DNA of 64,000 nucleotides. It comes from Adhaeribacter rhizoryzae (GTDB lineage: Bacteria > Bacteroidota > Bacteroidia > Cytophagales > Hymenobacteraceae). The notes beneath the pieces were generated by a model. It did not search any database. It worked only from the letters and a program-made list of their open reading frames with translations, and was not told the origin of the DNA. The stretch spans positions 186,001-250,000 of the forward strand of contig NZ_VWSF01000001.1 of assembly GCF_008629685.1 (NCBI RefSeq). Direction: 5' to 3'. How positions within the stretch are numbered: position 1 is the first letter of the stretch; each line of letters starts with the position of its first letter. This document shows, one piece after another, positions 17,724 to 26,847 of the stretch. Position numbers and translations under genes: made by a program.

Positions 17724-19811
17724 ATGAAATTTAATAAAAATATAGGTAAAAAGATTTTCCGCCGGGGTGCTTTGCCCTTGTTGCTGGCGGCTTTCTCTTT
17801 AGGTGGTGTTTCTACGGCGCAGGCCCAGGAACAAGCTAAAGAAGAAGATTTCTTTAAAATAATGAAAGTAGTAGCGCCCGAAGGTACTATTTTGGAAGTA
17901 GGTGGTTTAACCATGCTGCCCAACGGCGACTTAGGCGTTTCTACCCGGCGCGGCGATGTATATATTATAGAAAACCCCACCAGCCGCCGGCCTTATTTCC
18001 GGAAGTTTGCCTCTGGTTTGCACGAAGTATTAGGCTTGGCTTACAAAGATGGCGCCCTGTACTGTGCCCAGCGCGGAGAATTAACCAAACTGGTTGATAC
18101 GAATAAAGACGGTAAAGCCGATGTGTACGAAACAGTTTACGCCTGGCCATTATCCGGCCATTACCACGAGTACAGCTTCGGGCCTAAAATTGCACCGGAT
18201 GGTTCGTTCTTTGTAACCGGCAACGTGGCCTTCGGTGATGAGCAGTGGTGGCGCGGCGAAAGCCGGGTGCCTTACCGGGGCTGGACCATGAAAATCAGTC
18301 CGGATGGTAAAATGGAGCCTTGGGCTACGGGTATGCGCTCGCCGGCCGGTTTAGGCATGATAGACGGGGAATTATTTTACACCGATAACCAAGGCGAATA
18401 CGTAGGCTCCGGCGGTATCTGGCACGTAAAAAAAGGAATATTTGCGGGTCACCCGGCCGGCTTACGCTGGACGAATTTACCTGGTTCGCCGGTTAAAATT
18501 ACCGTTGATCAGTTCAATGCTAAATTAAATCCGCGCGATTTTAGAGATAATAACAACCGGGCCATTAAACCCGAGAACGTTGTAAACGAAAAGTTTGTAA
18601 CCAAAGCCGATCTGAAAAAAGAATTCCCGGAATTACAGATGCAGGCGGTAATATTGCCCCACACCATTCTGGGAATTTCAAACTCCGAGATTGTAAAAAT
18701 ACCGGAAGGTGCTTTTGGCCCGTTTGCCGGCCAGTTATTAGTCGGCGACCAGGGACAAAGTAAAATCTCGCGGGTAATTATGGAGAAAGTAAAAGGTGAG
18801 TTCCAGGGCGTGGCCATCGAATTCCGCAGCGGTTTCCAATCGGGGGTAATGCGGATGGTTTGGGCACCGGACAATAGCTTGTTCGTAGGTGAAACCAACC
18901 GGGGCTGGGGCTCGGCCGGCGAATCTAATCAGGGTTTGCAGCGTTTGGTTTGGAACAACCAGATGCCGTTCGAAATGAAAAACGTACGGGCCATGCCAGA
19001 TGGTTTTGAAGTAGAATTTACCAAACCGGTAAACCGGCAATCGGCCGAAGATTTGGCTTCTTATGCCATCGAAAGTTTTACCTATAAATACCACCCGGTA
19101 TACGGCAGCCCGCCGGTAAACATCGAAACACCCAAAGTAAAAGGCGTTAAAGTATCTTCGGATGGTTTAAAAGCCCGTTTGGTAGTAGATGGCTTACGGG
19201 AAAGTTACGTACATAATATTTCGCTGGAAGGCGTTCGGGACCAGGAAAAATCTACCGCCCTGGTACACGCCAATGCGTTTTATACCCTGAATAATATTCC
19301 GGACGGTCAGAAATTGGCTATGTCTGAAGTTAGCACCAGAAATTCCGGTAAAGAAGTAGCGGTAAAGCGGGTTCCTACCGAGTTGATGCGGGACCGTTTT
19401 AACTACAAGTTGCAATCGGCGGTACCAGAGGCCGGCCAGAAAAACAACAATGTTACTGCTGCCAAAGGTGGAATAAAAGGTGTTACTAAAGGTGCCACTA
19501 CTACCAAGAAAGGTGCCACGGCTGCCGCCAAAGCGCCAACTTTTGAAGCGATAAAACCATTATTAGCTAAAAACAACTGCTTGGCTTGCCACAATGCCGA
19601 AAAGCGCCAGGTAGGACCAGCTTACAAAGAAGTAGCCAAGCGGAATTATACCAACGAGCAGATTGTGGAGCTGATTCATAACCCGAAACCGCAAAACTGG
19701 CCGGATTACGCTACCGAAATGCCGCCAATGCCACAAGTGCCAAGAGCTGATGCCTTGAAAATTGCTGCCTGGATTAATTCTTTAGATGGCAGCCCCAGCG
19801 CTTCGCGGTAA
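17724..19811 (+). CDS. Propeller dehydrogenase-like protein fused to cytochrome c
   Basis: A 695-residue periplasmic protein with a signal peptide ending STAQAQ. Residues about 45-420 form a glucose/sorbosone dehydrogenase-like propeller (GGLTMLPNGDLGVSTRRGDV, EVLGLAYKDGALY, GPKIAPDGSFFVTGN, MRSPAGLGMIDGELFYTDNQ). A beta-region and a Lys/Gly/Thr/Ala-rich linker (about 575-610) lead to a c-type cytochrome with heme motif CLACH (619-623) and a likely axial Met near 666 in EMPPMPQ. The layout fits substrate oxidation with direct electron transfer to heme. PQQ dependence is not proven from sequence. It is in an operon with the DUF1080 gene and ends at a strong terminator. Confidence 0.88.
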   Translation: MKFNKNIGKKIFRRGALPLLLAAFSLGGVSTAQAQEQAKEEDFFKIMKVVAPEGTILEVGGLTMLPNGDLGVSTRRGDVYIIENPTSRRPYFRKFASGLHEVLGLAYKDGALYCAQRGELTKLVDTNKDGKADVYETVYAWPLSGHYHEYSFGPKIAPDGSFFVTGNVAFGDEQWWRGESRVPYRGWTMKISPDGKMEPWATGMRSPAGLGMIDGELFYTDNQGEYVGSGGIWHVKKGIFAGHPAGLRWTNLPGSPVKITVDQFNAKLNPRDFRDNNNRAIKPENVVNEKFVTKADLKKEFPELQMQAVILPHTILGISNSEIVKIPEGAFGPFAGQLLVGDQGQSKISRVIMEKVKGEFQGVAIEFRSGFQSGVMRMVWAPDNSLFVGETNRGWGSAGESNQGLQRLVWNNQMPFEMKNVRAMPDGFEVEFTKPVNRQSAEDLASYAIESFTYKYHPVYGSPPVNIETPKVKGVKVSSDGLKARLVVDGLRESYVHNISLEGVRDQEKSTALVHANAFYTLNNIPDGQKLAMSEVSTRNSGKEVAVKRVPTELMRDRFNYKLQSAVPEAGQKNNNVTAAKGGIKGVTKGATTTKKGATAAAKAPTFEAIKPLLAKNNCLACHNAEKRQVGPAYKEVAKRNYTNEQIVELIHNPKPQNWPDYATEMPPMPQVPRADALKIAAWINSLDGSPSASR

Positions 19812-19892
19812 TTCTGCAGCCGGTTAACTATCCGGAACAGTAATATTTAGTATTCTCTACTTTTATTTTATAAAGCAGCGAATATTTACCAC

Positions 19893-19940
19893 AAACCTCC
19901 CGAAACGGAATATTTCCAGTTTCGGGAGGTTTCTTTTTTT
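19893..19940 (+). terminator. Rho-independent terminator
   Basis: 14-bp perfect stem (19893-19906 / 19919-19932; core CCTCCCGAAAC / GTTTCGGGAGG) followed by a T-rich tract, 80 bases after the dehydrogenase stop. The rest of 19812-20163 shows no gene. Confidence 0.88.
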
Positions 19941-20163
19941 TTGAGAATTTAACTTCTGGTCTGCATAAAAACGCGTTCCTGAACGCTGTTGTATTAATAG
20001 TACTATTCAAGTTTCCGGCCAGGGCTTTTGCGTATTTATGCTAATTCCCAAAATGCTATAACCTGGAAGCTGCGTTGAACCAACTTTAATACAGGGCTGC
20101 CCAGAATTTAAGAAGTTGGTATATTTTTAGCTTACCTTTAACCGTAATAACGCTACTAACTCT

Positions 20164-20475
20164 ATGAAAAAACTGCTCCAAATCTTGAATCTGGGTATGC
20201 TGCCTGTATTATTAAGCCTGCTATTGGGTTGTGCTACGCCAAAAGTGTTTTCGGCGCAAGGCACCGTAACCGCCATTGAACGCGGAAAGGATGGGTACAC
20301 TGCTTTGTTAACGGACCAAAAAGGCCAGCGCTTTAATGCGGTTGTTAGTCGGGTTAACCTGGCCGAGAGCGGCGGCTACCAGGAGTTAAATATTGGCGAC
20401 CAAGTAACCGTTTACGGCGATACCACCCGCCTGGGCGACGTCCTCAGTGTAAAAGTTAGTCAGCTCAAAAAATAA
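20164..20475 (+). CDS. Small lipoprotein, unknown function
   Basis: A 103-residue protein with a lipobox LLGC (Cys about 23). The mature part of about 80 residues alternates short strands (GTVTAIERGKDGYTALLTDQ, FNAVVSRVNL, IGDQVTVYGDTTRLGDVLSV) and has the rhythm of an OB-like or SH3-like barrel. I do not recognise the family. It lies 6 bases upstream of another small lipoprotein gene, so the two are likely an operon and may act together at the envelope. Confidence 0.72.
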   Translation: MKKLLQILNLGMLPVLLSLLLGCATPKVFSAQGTVTAIERGKDGYTALLTDQKGQRFNAVVSRVNLAESGGYQELNIGDQVTVYGDTTRLGDVLSVKVSQLKK

Positions 20476-20481
20476 TTACTC

Positions 20482-20949
20482 ATGAAAAAGACGCTCCTGG
20501 TTGTAGTAGCCGGCACTTTATTCTTTGCTTGCAACCGCACTACCGACACCACGCAAACCACTCGTACTTCGGTCGCCGATGAAAAACCAGCCACTCTTTC
20601 GCCCGACGAAGAAATGTGTTTCCGGCAAGTAAGCGGTGGACAAAAAAGAGATACCGCCTGGGTGCACCTAAATATTAAAAACGCTAAAGTAACCGGAACC
20701 TACTGGAATTTGCCTTTTGAAAAAGATAGCCGGCGCGGCACTTTACGCGGCACTAAAAATAAGGATGTAATTACCGCCACCTGGACCTTTATGCAGGAAG
20801 GCCAAACCGATTCGTTGCCCGTGCAGTTTCGGGTAACCCCCAATACCCTACAGCAAAAGCCTTATAGCTACCATCCCAGCACTGGTCGGGAATATTTAGT
20901 CGATTCTGCGGAGTTTACGTTGGTTTATGAAAAGCTGGATTGCGAATAA
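20482..20949 (+). CDS. Small lipoprotein, unknown function
   Basis: A 155-residue lipoprotein with signal LFFAC (Cys17) and a Thr-rich linker (TTDTTQTTRTS). The mature domain contains EEMCFRQVSGGQKRDTAWVH, KVTGTYWNLPFEKDSRRG, then ITATWTFMQEGQTDSLPV and a C-terminal LVYEKLDCE. The phrasing (a Cys near the start, G-x-Y/L-x-W, R/S-R-G-x-x-G-x-x-x-G-x-x-I/L) resembles small Bacteroidota lipoproteins that form a calycin-like beta-barrel. No activity can be assigned. It is likely co-transcribed with the preceding gene. Confidence 0.72.
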   Translation: MKKTLLVVVAGTLFFACNRTTDTTQTTRTSVADEKPATLSPDEEMCFRQVSGGQKRDTAWVHLNIKNAKVTGTYWNLPFEKDSRRGTLRGTKNKDVITATWTFMQEGQTDSLPVQFRVTPNTLQQKPYSYHPSTGREYLVDSAEFTLVYEKLDCE

Positions 20950-21065
20950 AAGTATCGTGATTCTGAATGATAAGGCCAGCGGTATTGCCTTAAAATAAAC
21001 GATGCGAATATTTGTACCGCAGTATTGTTGCACGAACCGTAGTGATACCGTAATTATAATCTACC

Positions 21066-21092
21066 CACTATGGCGCGGAAGTTACTTCCGTG
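21066..21092 (+). repeat. REP-like left inverted repeat of RAYT element
   Basis: 27-bp sequence beginning cactatggcgcgg and holding the palindrome GGAAGT-T-ACTTCC. It is identical, inverted, to 21797-21823 and may be a hairpin substrate for the transposase. Confidence 0.85.
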
Positions 21093-21221
21093 CCTTTCTA
21101 TAATTTATTATTCCTGCGTCCTTTAATAAGTTTATGGGTAATAAATTAATCCTGTCGTTGGTTTACACCTTTAGAATTCCCCAAAACGAAACAGAGCTGT
21201 TAGCGTTAAGCTAATGGTAAT

Positions 21222-21773
21222 ATGAGCGAGAAGTACAAAGTCCGGGACGAGGAAAAAATCTACTTTATTACGTTTGCGGTGGTGCAGTGGGTGGATGTTT
21301 TTACCCGCTGCGAATACAAAGACCTGGTGATTGACAGCCTTAGGTTTTGCCAAAGAGAAAAAGGCTTGGAAATATACGCGTGGTGCATTATGTCTAACCA
21401 CCTGCATCTGGCTTTGGGAACAGCCGGTATTCTCCCGCTCCCTGATATTATTCGGGATTTTAAAAAATATACTTCTGTTACTTTGGTTCGGGCTATTGCG
21501 GCCAACCCACAAGAAAGCCGGAAAGACTGGATGCTGGAAATATTTAAGCGAACGGCCGAGACCAGCAACAAGCACCAGAAATACCAGTTCTGGCAAAATC
21601 AATACCACCCGATAGAACTGACTGACAATATTAAACAGCAGCGTTGCTTGCATTATATTCACCATAATCCGGTAGTGGCCGGTATGGTAAGTGAACCAGA
21701 GCAGTATGTTTATAGCAGTGCGATTGACTATGCGGGAGGGAAAGGGCTCCTGGAAATAAAATTTATGGAGTAG
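21222..21773 (+). CDS. REP-associated tyrosine transposase (RAYT, Y1_Tnp family)
   Basis: A 183-residue cytoplasmic single-strand transposase. The HUH motif appears as CIMSNHLHLAL (His60 and His62). Next come the family signature IIRDFKKYTS, the FWQNQYHPIEL segment and the C-terminal YIHHNPVVAGMVSEPEQYVY. These match the IS200-related proteins that process REP palindromes through a 5'-phosphotyrosine intermediate; the exact catalytic tyrosine is not assigned here. Length is typical for intact RAYTs. The gene sits inside perfect 27-bp inverted repeats that hold a palindrome, which suggests a still-recognisable substrate pair. The frame is intact, so the enzyme could be active. Confidence 0.93.
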   Translation: MSEKYKVRDEEKIYFITFAVVQWVDVFTRCEYKDLVIDSLRFCQREKGLEIYAWCIMSNHLHLALGTAGILPLPDIIRDFKKYTSVTLVRAIAANPQESRKDWMLEIFKRTAETSNKHQKYQFWQNQYHPIELTDNIKQQRCLHYIHHNPVVAGMVSEPEQYVYSSAIDYAGGKGLLEIKFME

Positions 21774-21796
21774 AGAAATGGGAAGTGTAGGAAAGT

Positions 21797-21823
21797 CACG
21801 GAAGTAACTTCCGCGCCATAGTG
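21797..21823 (-). repeat. REP-like right inverted repeat of RAYT element
   Basis: Exact reverse complement of 21066-21092, starting 23 bases after the transposase stop codon. It carries the same internal palindrome. Confidence 0.85.
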
Positions 21824-21824
21824 T

Positions 21825-21905
21825 GCAATCCACTATTGTCATTCAGGAGGAAACTATTTGATTATCTGCTAAATAGTTTCCTCCTGAATGACAATAGTGG
21901 ATTGC
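21825..21905. repeat. Dispersed hairpin repeat, copy 3 (longest)
   Basis: Perfect 35-bp arms (21825-21859 and 21871-21905) around the 11-nt loop gattatctgct. It begins two bases from the right end of the RAYT element. The outer part of the arms (gcaatccactattg) is not shared with the other copies, while the inner core tgtcattcaggaggaaac is. Confidence 0.95.
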
Positions 21906-21950
21906 TTAAACTTATTTTTTCTAACATTGCGGAACACAATTATAAGTAAG

Positions 21951-21990
21951 CCTCTTGTTTTAACTAAACAGTTAAACGGGAGGTTTTTTT
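21951..21990 (+). terminator. Probable rho-independent terminator
   Basis: Stem CCTCTTGTTT / AAACGGGAGG, fully paired if two G-U pairs are allowed on the plus strand, followed by seven T. It may end transcription from the RAYT unit. No gene is seen from 21990 to 22215. Confidence 0.65.
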
Positions 21991-22215
21991 ATATTTACCT
22001 GGCTTGGCAATATTTTCGGGTTCAGGAAAGGATAGTGTTAGGAGTAATCCGGAATATTAAAGTAATTTATTGGCTCTTAAGCAGAAGGCGATAAACTGTT
22101 TTGGAATTATGCAGTGGCCCTGGTTGCCCGTAATTTAAGTACACGTTCATATTTTAAGTACAACTAAATTTATTTTTTAGCAGAACTCCTTAAAACCTAT
22201 TAAATACATGGCCGA

Positions 22216-23597
22216 ATGACAAAGAATATACGCGGCGTTTTGTTGGGTTTGCTTGTAGTAGGGTTCCTGGTCTTTACCCAAAGAACACTGGGGCAAAATA
22301 TTAACACCGCTAAGCCCAATATTATTTTTATTCTGGCCGATGATTTGGGTTGGCGGGAGCTAGGCTGTTACGGCAATACCTTTAACCAAACCCCGAACTT
22401 AGATAAACTGGCCCGGCAAGGCATGTTGTTTACCCAGGCGTACGCAGCGGCACCGGTTTGTTCGCCTACCCGGGCGACCTTGTTAACGGGGCAATCGCCG
22501 GCCCGCGTGGGCATTACCGATTATCTCCGGCCCGAAGAATCGGTGCATTTGCCAACCACGCATATTACTTTCCCCGAAATGCTGCAAAACACGGTTATTA
22601 TACCGGCATTGTGGGCAAATGGCACCTGACCGGTTACGCCAAAGCCGGCGCCAAAGAAGTGGGGCCTAGCCAGCATGGCTTTAACGAAACCATTATTTCG
22701 GAGAACGAAGGAATTGCCTGGGGTAGTTATTTTCATCCGTACCATTTTAACAAAGAAATAACCCAGAAGCTGCCGGGTAAAGAGCATTTGGTAGATCGGA
22801 CCAATGCCGAGGCCTTAGATTTTATTCAACGCCATAAAGAGAAGCCTTTCTTTTTGTATTTAAGCCATTATGCCGTCCATACGGCCCTCGCCGGCAAAGA
22901 TGAACTAGTGAAAAAGTACGAGCAAAAACCTGGGTCCGGTAAAGGTGCGTTGGCCCGTGAAAATAATCCGCATTTAGCCGCGCAACTCGAAGCCATAGAC
23001 ACGGGCGTTGGACAAATCAGGCAGAAACTCGAAGAATTAGGTTTAGCCCAGAACACTATTTTGGTGTTTACTTCGGATAACGGCGGCGAATCGGATTGGG
23101 CCAAAGCCGTTACCACCAATGCGCCGTTGCGGGGCGGCAAAAGTACTTTGTACGAAGGCGGCATCCGGGTGCCCTTGCTGGTATTATGGCCCGGAAAAGT
23201 TAAAGGCGGCAGCCGCAGTAACGTACCCGTTATTACCACCGATTTTTACCCCACACTGTTGGAAATGGCCCAGCTTAAACCAGATCCCAGGCAAGTGCTC
23301 GAAGGGGTATCACTAGTTCCTTTATTGCGTGGCACCAAAGCGGTATTACCCCGCAACACCTTGTACTGGCATTATCCTTTAAAAGCCAAGCACTTTTTGG
23401 GTGGTACTTCGGCCGCAGCTATCCGGCAAAACAACTGGAAATTAATTCAGTTTTACGATACCAATCAGGCCGAATTATATAACCTGCAACAAGACCCCGG
23501 CGAAATGAATAATTTAGCCACCGTTAATCCGGCCAAGACAAAAGCATTGCAAACCCAATTACAGCAATGGCAGCAAAAAGTAGGGGCAACTAAATAG
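22216..23597 (+). pseudogene. Type I sulfatase gene with a frameshift
   Basis: An exported arylsulfatase-type protein. The first frame (22216-22629) has a signal peptide, the metal-binding ADDLGW (D42, D43) and the formylglycine site CSPTR (C82). It runs into FPEMLQ and then out of frame. The second frame resumes with [13 protein letters not shown] and continues through SDNGGE, GGIRVPLLVLWPG and a C-terminal PGEMNNLA to 23597, all as expected for the family. The break is at the A-run 22586-22589: one extra A would restore LQKHGYYTG. About 460 residues would result, a normal length. It lies upstream of two GH43 genes and would remove sulfate from glycans. A sequencing error is as likely as true loss. 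Confidence 0.85.
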
Positions 23598-23678
23598 CTG
23601 TATATTTGCTCCTGGCTAATAGTTAGTTAATTAGGGATTTTTATCTGCCGAAACAATTAAAACAAATATTAAACCCGC

Positions 23679-24779
23679 ATGCACCTAAATAAATCTTTTT
23701 TAATTACCCTGCTTTATGGCGTTCTGGTGGCTGGCTGCACTACCAGTACCGTAGCGCCCGCAGCCAAACAAGCTAAAAAGCAACAAACCGCCGACACCTA
23801 TTTTACTAACCCCATTGCCGATGGCGCCGACCCTTGGGTAATTAAAGTAAACGGTGCCTATTATTCCTGCGGCTCAGGCAAAGGCGGTATTTATGTTTCT
23901 AAATCCGATGGTTTAACGAAATTAGGCGAGCGGGTAGTAGTGTGGCGGCCACCCGCTACGGGCTGGAACCAAAGCAATATTTGGGCACCCGAAATCCATT
24001 TTATGAATGGCCGGTGGTATATTTATTACGCCGCCGGCAGCAAACCCGGTAATCCTTTTATTAACCAGCGTTCCGGCGTGCTGGAGTCAGTTACCGACGA
24101 TCCGTTAGGCCCTTACGAAGACAAAGGCATGCTGTATACCGGCGATAATATACAAGACCCAAGCACCGTAAAGTGGGCCATTGATTTAAGCCCGTTCCGG
24201 ATGAATGGGCAATTATACGCCGTGTGGTCGGGTTGGGAAGAAAACGCCGATACCGATAAAACAAAGCAACATTTATACATTGCCCGCATGAGCAACCCGT
24301 ATACCATTAGCAGCAACCGGGTAAAAATATCGTCGCCGACCGAAGAATGGGAAACCGGCGGTGAACTGGATTTAAACGAAGGCCCCGAATTACTGCGGAA
24401 AAAAGAGAAAGCTTTTATTATTTATTCCTGCCGGGAATCGTGGCTGAAAGAATACCGGCTGGCGCAATTAATGTTAGCCGATACCACGCTGAACCCGATG
24501 GAGCCGGCTAACTGGCAAAAGTCTGGACCGGTTTTTCAGAGCACCGCAGATGTTTTTGGCGTAGGGCATTGCAGTTTCACCAAGTCACCGGATAATACCG
24601 AAGACTGGATTTTTTACCACGCCAAGAAATCAACTACGCCGGGCTGGCAACGCGAAATACGGCTGCAACCCTTTACCTGGAAAAAAGACGGCTCCCCGGA
24701 TTTTGGCAAACCCATTTCTTCGGGCGTACCCCTAAAACTACCCTCCGGCGAAAAAGTAGTTGAATTAATAAGTAAGTAA
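23679..24779 (+). CDS. Glycoside hydrolase family 43 lipoprotein
   Basis: A 366-residue five-bladed propeller hydrolase with lipobox LVAGC. GH43 signatures are present: the general base in DGADPW (about D51), IWAPEIHFMNGRWYIYYAAG, ESVTDDPLGPY, the pKa-modulating segment AIDLSPFRMNGQLY and the general acid in NEGPELL (about E234), then GVGHCSF. GH43 enzymes are inverting alpha-L-arabinofuranosidases, beta-xylosidases, arabinanases or beta-galactosidases. The layout recalls exo-acting arabinofuranosidase subfamilies, but I cannot fix it. It is 82 bases after the sulfatase and probably co-transcribed with it. A hairpin repeat separates it from the next GH43 gene. Confidence 0.9.
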   Translation: MHLNKSFLITLLYGVLVAGCTTSTVAPAAKQAKKQQTADTYFTNPIADGADPWVIKVNGAYYSCGSGKGGIYVSKSDGLTKLGERVVVWRPPATGWNQSNIWAPEIHFMNGRWYIYYAAGSKPGNPFINQRSGVLESVTDDPLGPYEDKGMLYTGDNIQDPSTVKWAIDLSPFRMNGQLYAVWSGWEENADTDKTKQHLYIARMSNPYTISSNRVKISSPTEEWETGGELDLNEGPELLRKKEKAFIIYSCRESWLKEYRLAQLMLADTTLNPMEPANWQKSGPVFQSTADVFGVGHCSFTKSPDNTEDWIFYHAKKSTTPGWQREIRLQPFTWKKDGSPDFGKPISSGVPLKLPSGEKVVELISK

Positions 24780-24880
24780 GTAGTTGTTGAGGCTCTATGT
24801 AATAAATTTAAGATTGTATTGATTTCACGATTAAACTAATATTGAAAGGTTTAAGCATTTAAGTTTAAGTAACTCACTCG

Positions 24881-24937
24881 TGTCATTCAGGAGGAACCTA
24901 TGTATTAGGTAGCCAAATAGGTTCCTCCTGAATGACA
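24881..24937. repeat. Dispersed hairpin repeat, copy 4 (inverted orientation)
   Basis: 23-bp arms (24881-24903 and 24915-24937, one mismatch) around the 11-nt loop attaggtagcc. The loop resembles the other loops only when read on the minus strand. It lies between two same-strand GH43 genes. Confidence 0.88.
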
Positions 24938-25069
24938 GACTTGGACTTTAATGCCTTGAAAAGAAGTTTTTGATTGAAATCAGGTCAACCTTTTAAATAT
25001 TATAAAACTTACCTGAGGCAGACAGATGCTTAAATGTTATCTTTAAAGGGTAAGCAATGGATTAAAACG

Positions 25070-25099
25070 TTGCCATTTTTTGCCGGTACATTAAATTTC
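25070..25099 (+). promoter_or_regulatory. Candidate Bacteroidota promoter for GH43 gene
   Basis: TTG (25070-25072), 19-bp spacer, then TAAATTTC (25092-25099), which matches the Bacteroidota -33/-7 pattern TTG-N19-TAnnTTTG at all but the last base. The -7 element ends 29 bases before the ATG at 25129. Confidence 0.45.
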
Positions 25100-25128
25100 T
25101 GCATTTTTATTCACCACTTAATTATTCT

Positions 25129-26766
25129 ATGAAAAAAATATTTCTGCCACTAGTCTGTTATTTGCTCTTTTCCTGTGGGTCTAACAAACAGTCAAATGCG
25201 CAACAGTCAGAAACAGCTACTACCCAAACCGAGAACGGAACAGCTAACCCCGAAAGTCCGGCGGCAGCTGCCGTAACGTTTACCAACCCGGTACTGCCCG
25301 GCGATTATGCCGATCCGTCGGTGGTGCGCGTCGGCGACGATTATTGGGCAACAGCTACCTCATCGGAGTGGGCGCCGCTGTTCCCGATACTGCATTCTAA
25401 AAACCTGGTGGATTGGGAAACGGTGGGGCACGTGTTTCCGGATAAACTACCCGGCTGGGCCGATGCGCATTTCTGGGCACCCGAAATTAACTACGACAAA
25501 GGCAAATATTACATTTACTATACTGCCGGTAAAAAAGGTGGCAACTTATGCGTGGGCGTAGCCAGCGCCACCAACCCCACCGGCCCCTACACCGACCATG
25601 GCCCGCTGGTTTGCCAGGAAGCAGGCTCTATAGATGGTTATCCCATCCGGGACGAGAAAGGCGAATTATACCTGATTTGGAAAGAAGATGGCAACAGCGT
25701 GAAGAAACCAACGCCGCTCTGGGGCCAGCGTATGAACGAAGAACGGACGGCCTTGTTAGGCGAAAAATTTGAGTTATTCCGCAACGACCCCAACACCTGG
25801 GAAGGCGGCCTGGTAGAAGGACCGGCGCTAATGAAGCGGGGCGATTTTTATTATATGTTTTATGCCGGCGATGCCTGCTGCGGCCGGGGTTGTACGTATG
25901 GCGTGGGCGTAGCCCGGGCTAAAAGTATTCGGGGACCCTGGGAGAAATACAGCGGTAACCCCATTATGAAACAAAATGCCACCTGGAAGTGCGCCGGTCA
26001 CGGCTCCGTGGTTACGGATGCGCAGGGCAAGGATTATTTTATGTACCACGCTTACAGCACCGACGGTTTCGTTTATCCGGGTCGTCAGGGCTTGTTAGAC
26101 CCGATTACCTGGGGCACCGATAACTGGCCGCGTTTTAATGATAATGCTCCGAGTGTTACGGCCGCTGCTCCCCACCAACAGAATGCCCCCGATGAACTGG
26201 ATGTGCAGGATGAATTTAGCACCAAAACTTTAGCACCCAGTTGGCAATGGTCGGTTACGGGTGCGCCGCGCTTTACTTTGCAAAACAATAATAACGGCCG
26301 GCTGGTACTGCAAGCTGCGCCGCAGAAAATTGGCAGCTTATTGGGGCAGCGCACCAAAACTGCCGATTATACCGCCACCACTGTTTTAGATGCACAAGCT
26401 TTACCCAAAGGAACCATGGCCAGCTTAAGTGCCATTGGCGATCCGGATAATGCCATGGGTATTGGCTTAAGCGGTAACGAAATTTTACTCTGGACGACTA
26501 AAGGAAATAAAACCAGCACCGTGGCCCGTGCTGCGGCGCCCAAAACTGGTTTAATATATTTCCGGCTGGCTACGCAGGACGGCGATAAAATGCAGTTTTC
26601 CTGGAGTTCCGACGGCCAGAACTGGCAATCGCTGAACTACAACCAGGCGTTGGATGCGGCTTACTTACCGCCTTGGGACCGGGGCATCCGCGTCGGCCTG
26701 ACGGCTAAAGGCGCCGTCGGCACAGCCGCCACTTTTGATTGGTTCCGGATTGATTACAGCAGCTAG
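25129..26766 (+). CDS. GH43 hydrolase with C-terminal beta-sandwich domain, lipoprotein
   Basis: A 545-residue lipoprotein (lipobox LLFSC) with a Ser/Thr/Asn/Ala-rich linker. Residues about 50-345 form a GH43 propeller with the general base in DYADPSVV (D62), the pKa-modulating Asp in IDGYPIRD (D169) and the general acid in VEGPALM (E230). AGDACCGRGCTYGVGVA and WKCAGHGSVV follow. Residues about 365-545 form a concanavalin-like module (DEFSTKTLAPSWQWSVTGAP, YFRLATQDGDKMQFSWSSDG, IRVGLTAKG), as in beta-xylosidase C-terminal or DUF1349-type domains. It probably removes arabinose or xylose side groups at the cell surface. A bidirectional terminator follows. Confidence 0.92.
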   Translation: MKKIFLPLVCYLLFSCGSNKQSNAQQSETATTQTENGTANPESPAAAAVTFTNPVLPGDYADPSVVRVGDDYWATATSSEWAPLFPILHSKNLVDWETVGHVFPDKLPGWADAHFWAPEINYDKGKYYIYYTAGKKGGNLCVGVASATNPTGPYTDHGPLVCQEAGSIDGYPIRDEKGELYLIWKEDGNSVKKPTPLWGQRMNEERTALLGEKFELFRNDPNTWEGGLVEGPALMKRGDFYYMFYAGDACCGRGCTYGVGVARAKSIRGPWEKYSGNPIMKQNATWKCAGHGSVVTDAQGKDYFMYHAYSTDGFVYPGRQGLLDPITWGTDNWPRFNDNAPSVTAAAPHQQNAPDELDVQDEFSTKTLAPSWQWSVTGAPRFTLQNNNNGRLVLQAAPQKIGSLLGQRTKTADYTATTVLDAQALPKGTMASLSAIGDPDNAMGIGLSGNEILLWTTKGNKTSTVARAAAPKTGLIYFRLATQDGDKMQFSWSSDGQNWQSLNYNQALDAAYLPPWDRGIRVGLTAKGAVGTAATFDWFRIDYSS

Positions 26767-26792
26767 TAACACTTACCTGATTGGAGTGATAT

Positions 26793-26828
26793 AAAAAAGG
26801 AGGCATTTAGATAAGTGCCTCCTTTTTT
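26793..26828. terminator. Bidirectional rho-independent terminator
   Basis: 13-bp perfect stem (A-run, GGAGGCA / TGCCTCC, T-run) at 26793-26805 and 26816-26828, between convergent GH43 and oxidoreductase genes. It has a T-run on either strand. Confidence 0.9.
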
Positions 26829-26847
26829 ATGAGTATTTATGTTACGC

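Larger units (their letters stand above)
21066..21823 (+). mobile_element. RAYT element bounded by perfect 27-bp inverted repeats
   Basis: A transposase gene of the REP-associated type lies between two perfect inverted copies of a 27-bp sequence (21066-21092 and 21797-21823). Each copy contains the palindrome GGAAGT-T-ACTTCC and can fold into a hairpin. The 758-bp unit matches the organisation known for RAYT genes flanked by their own REP sequences. Directly outside the right end sits the longest copy of the other hairpin family (21825-21905). Confidence 0.82.
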
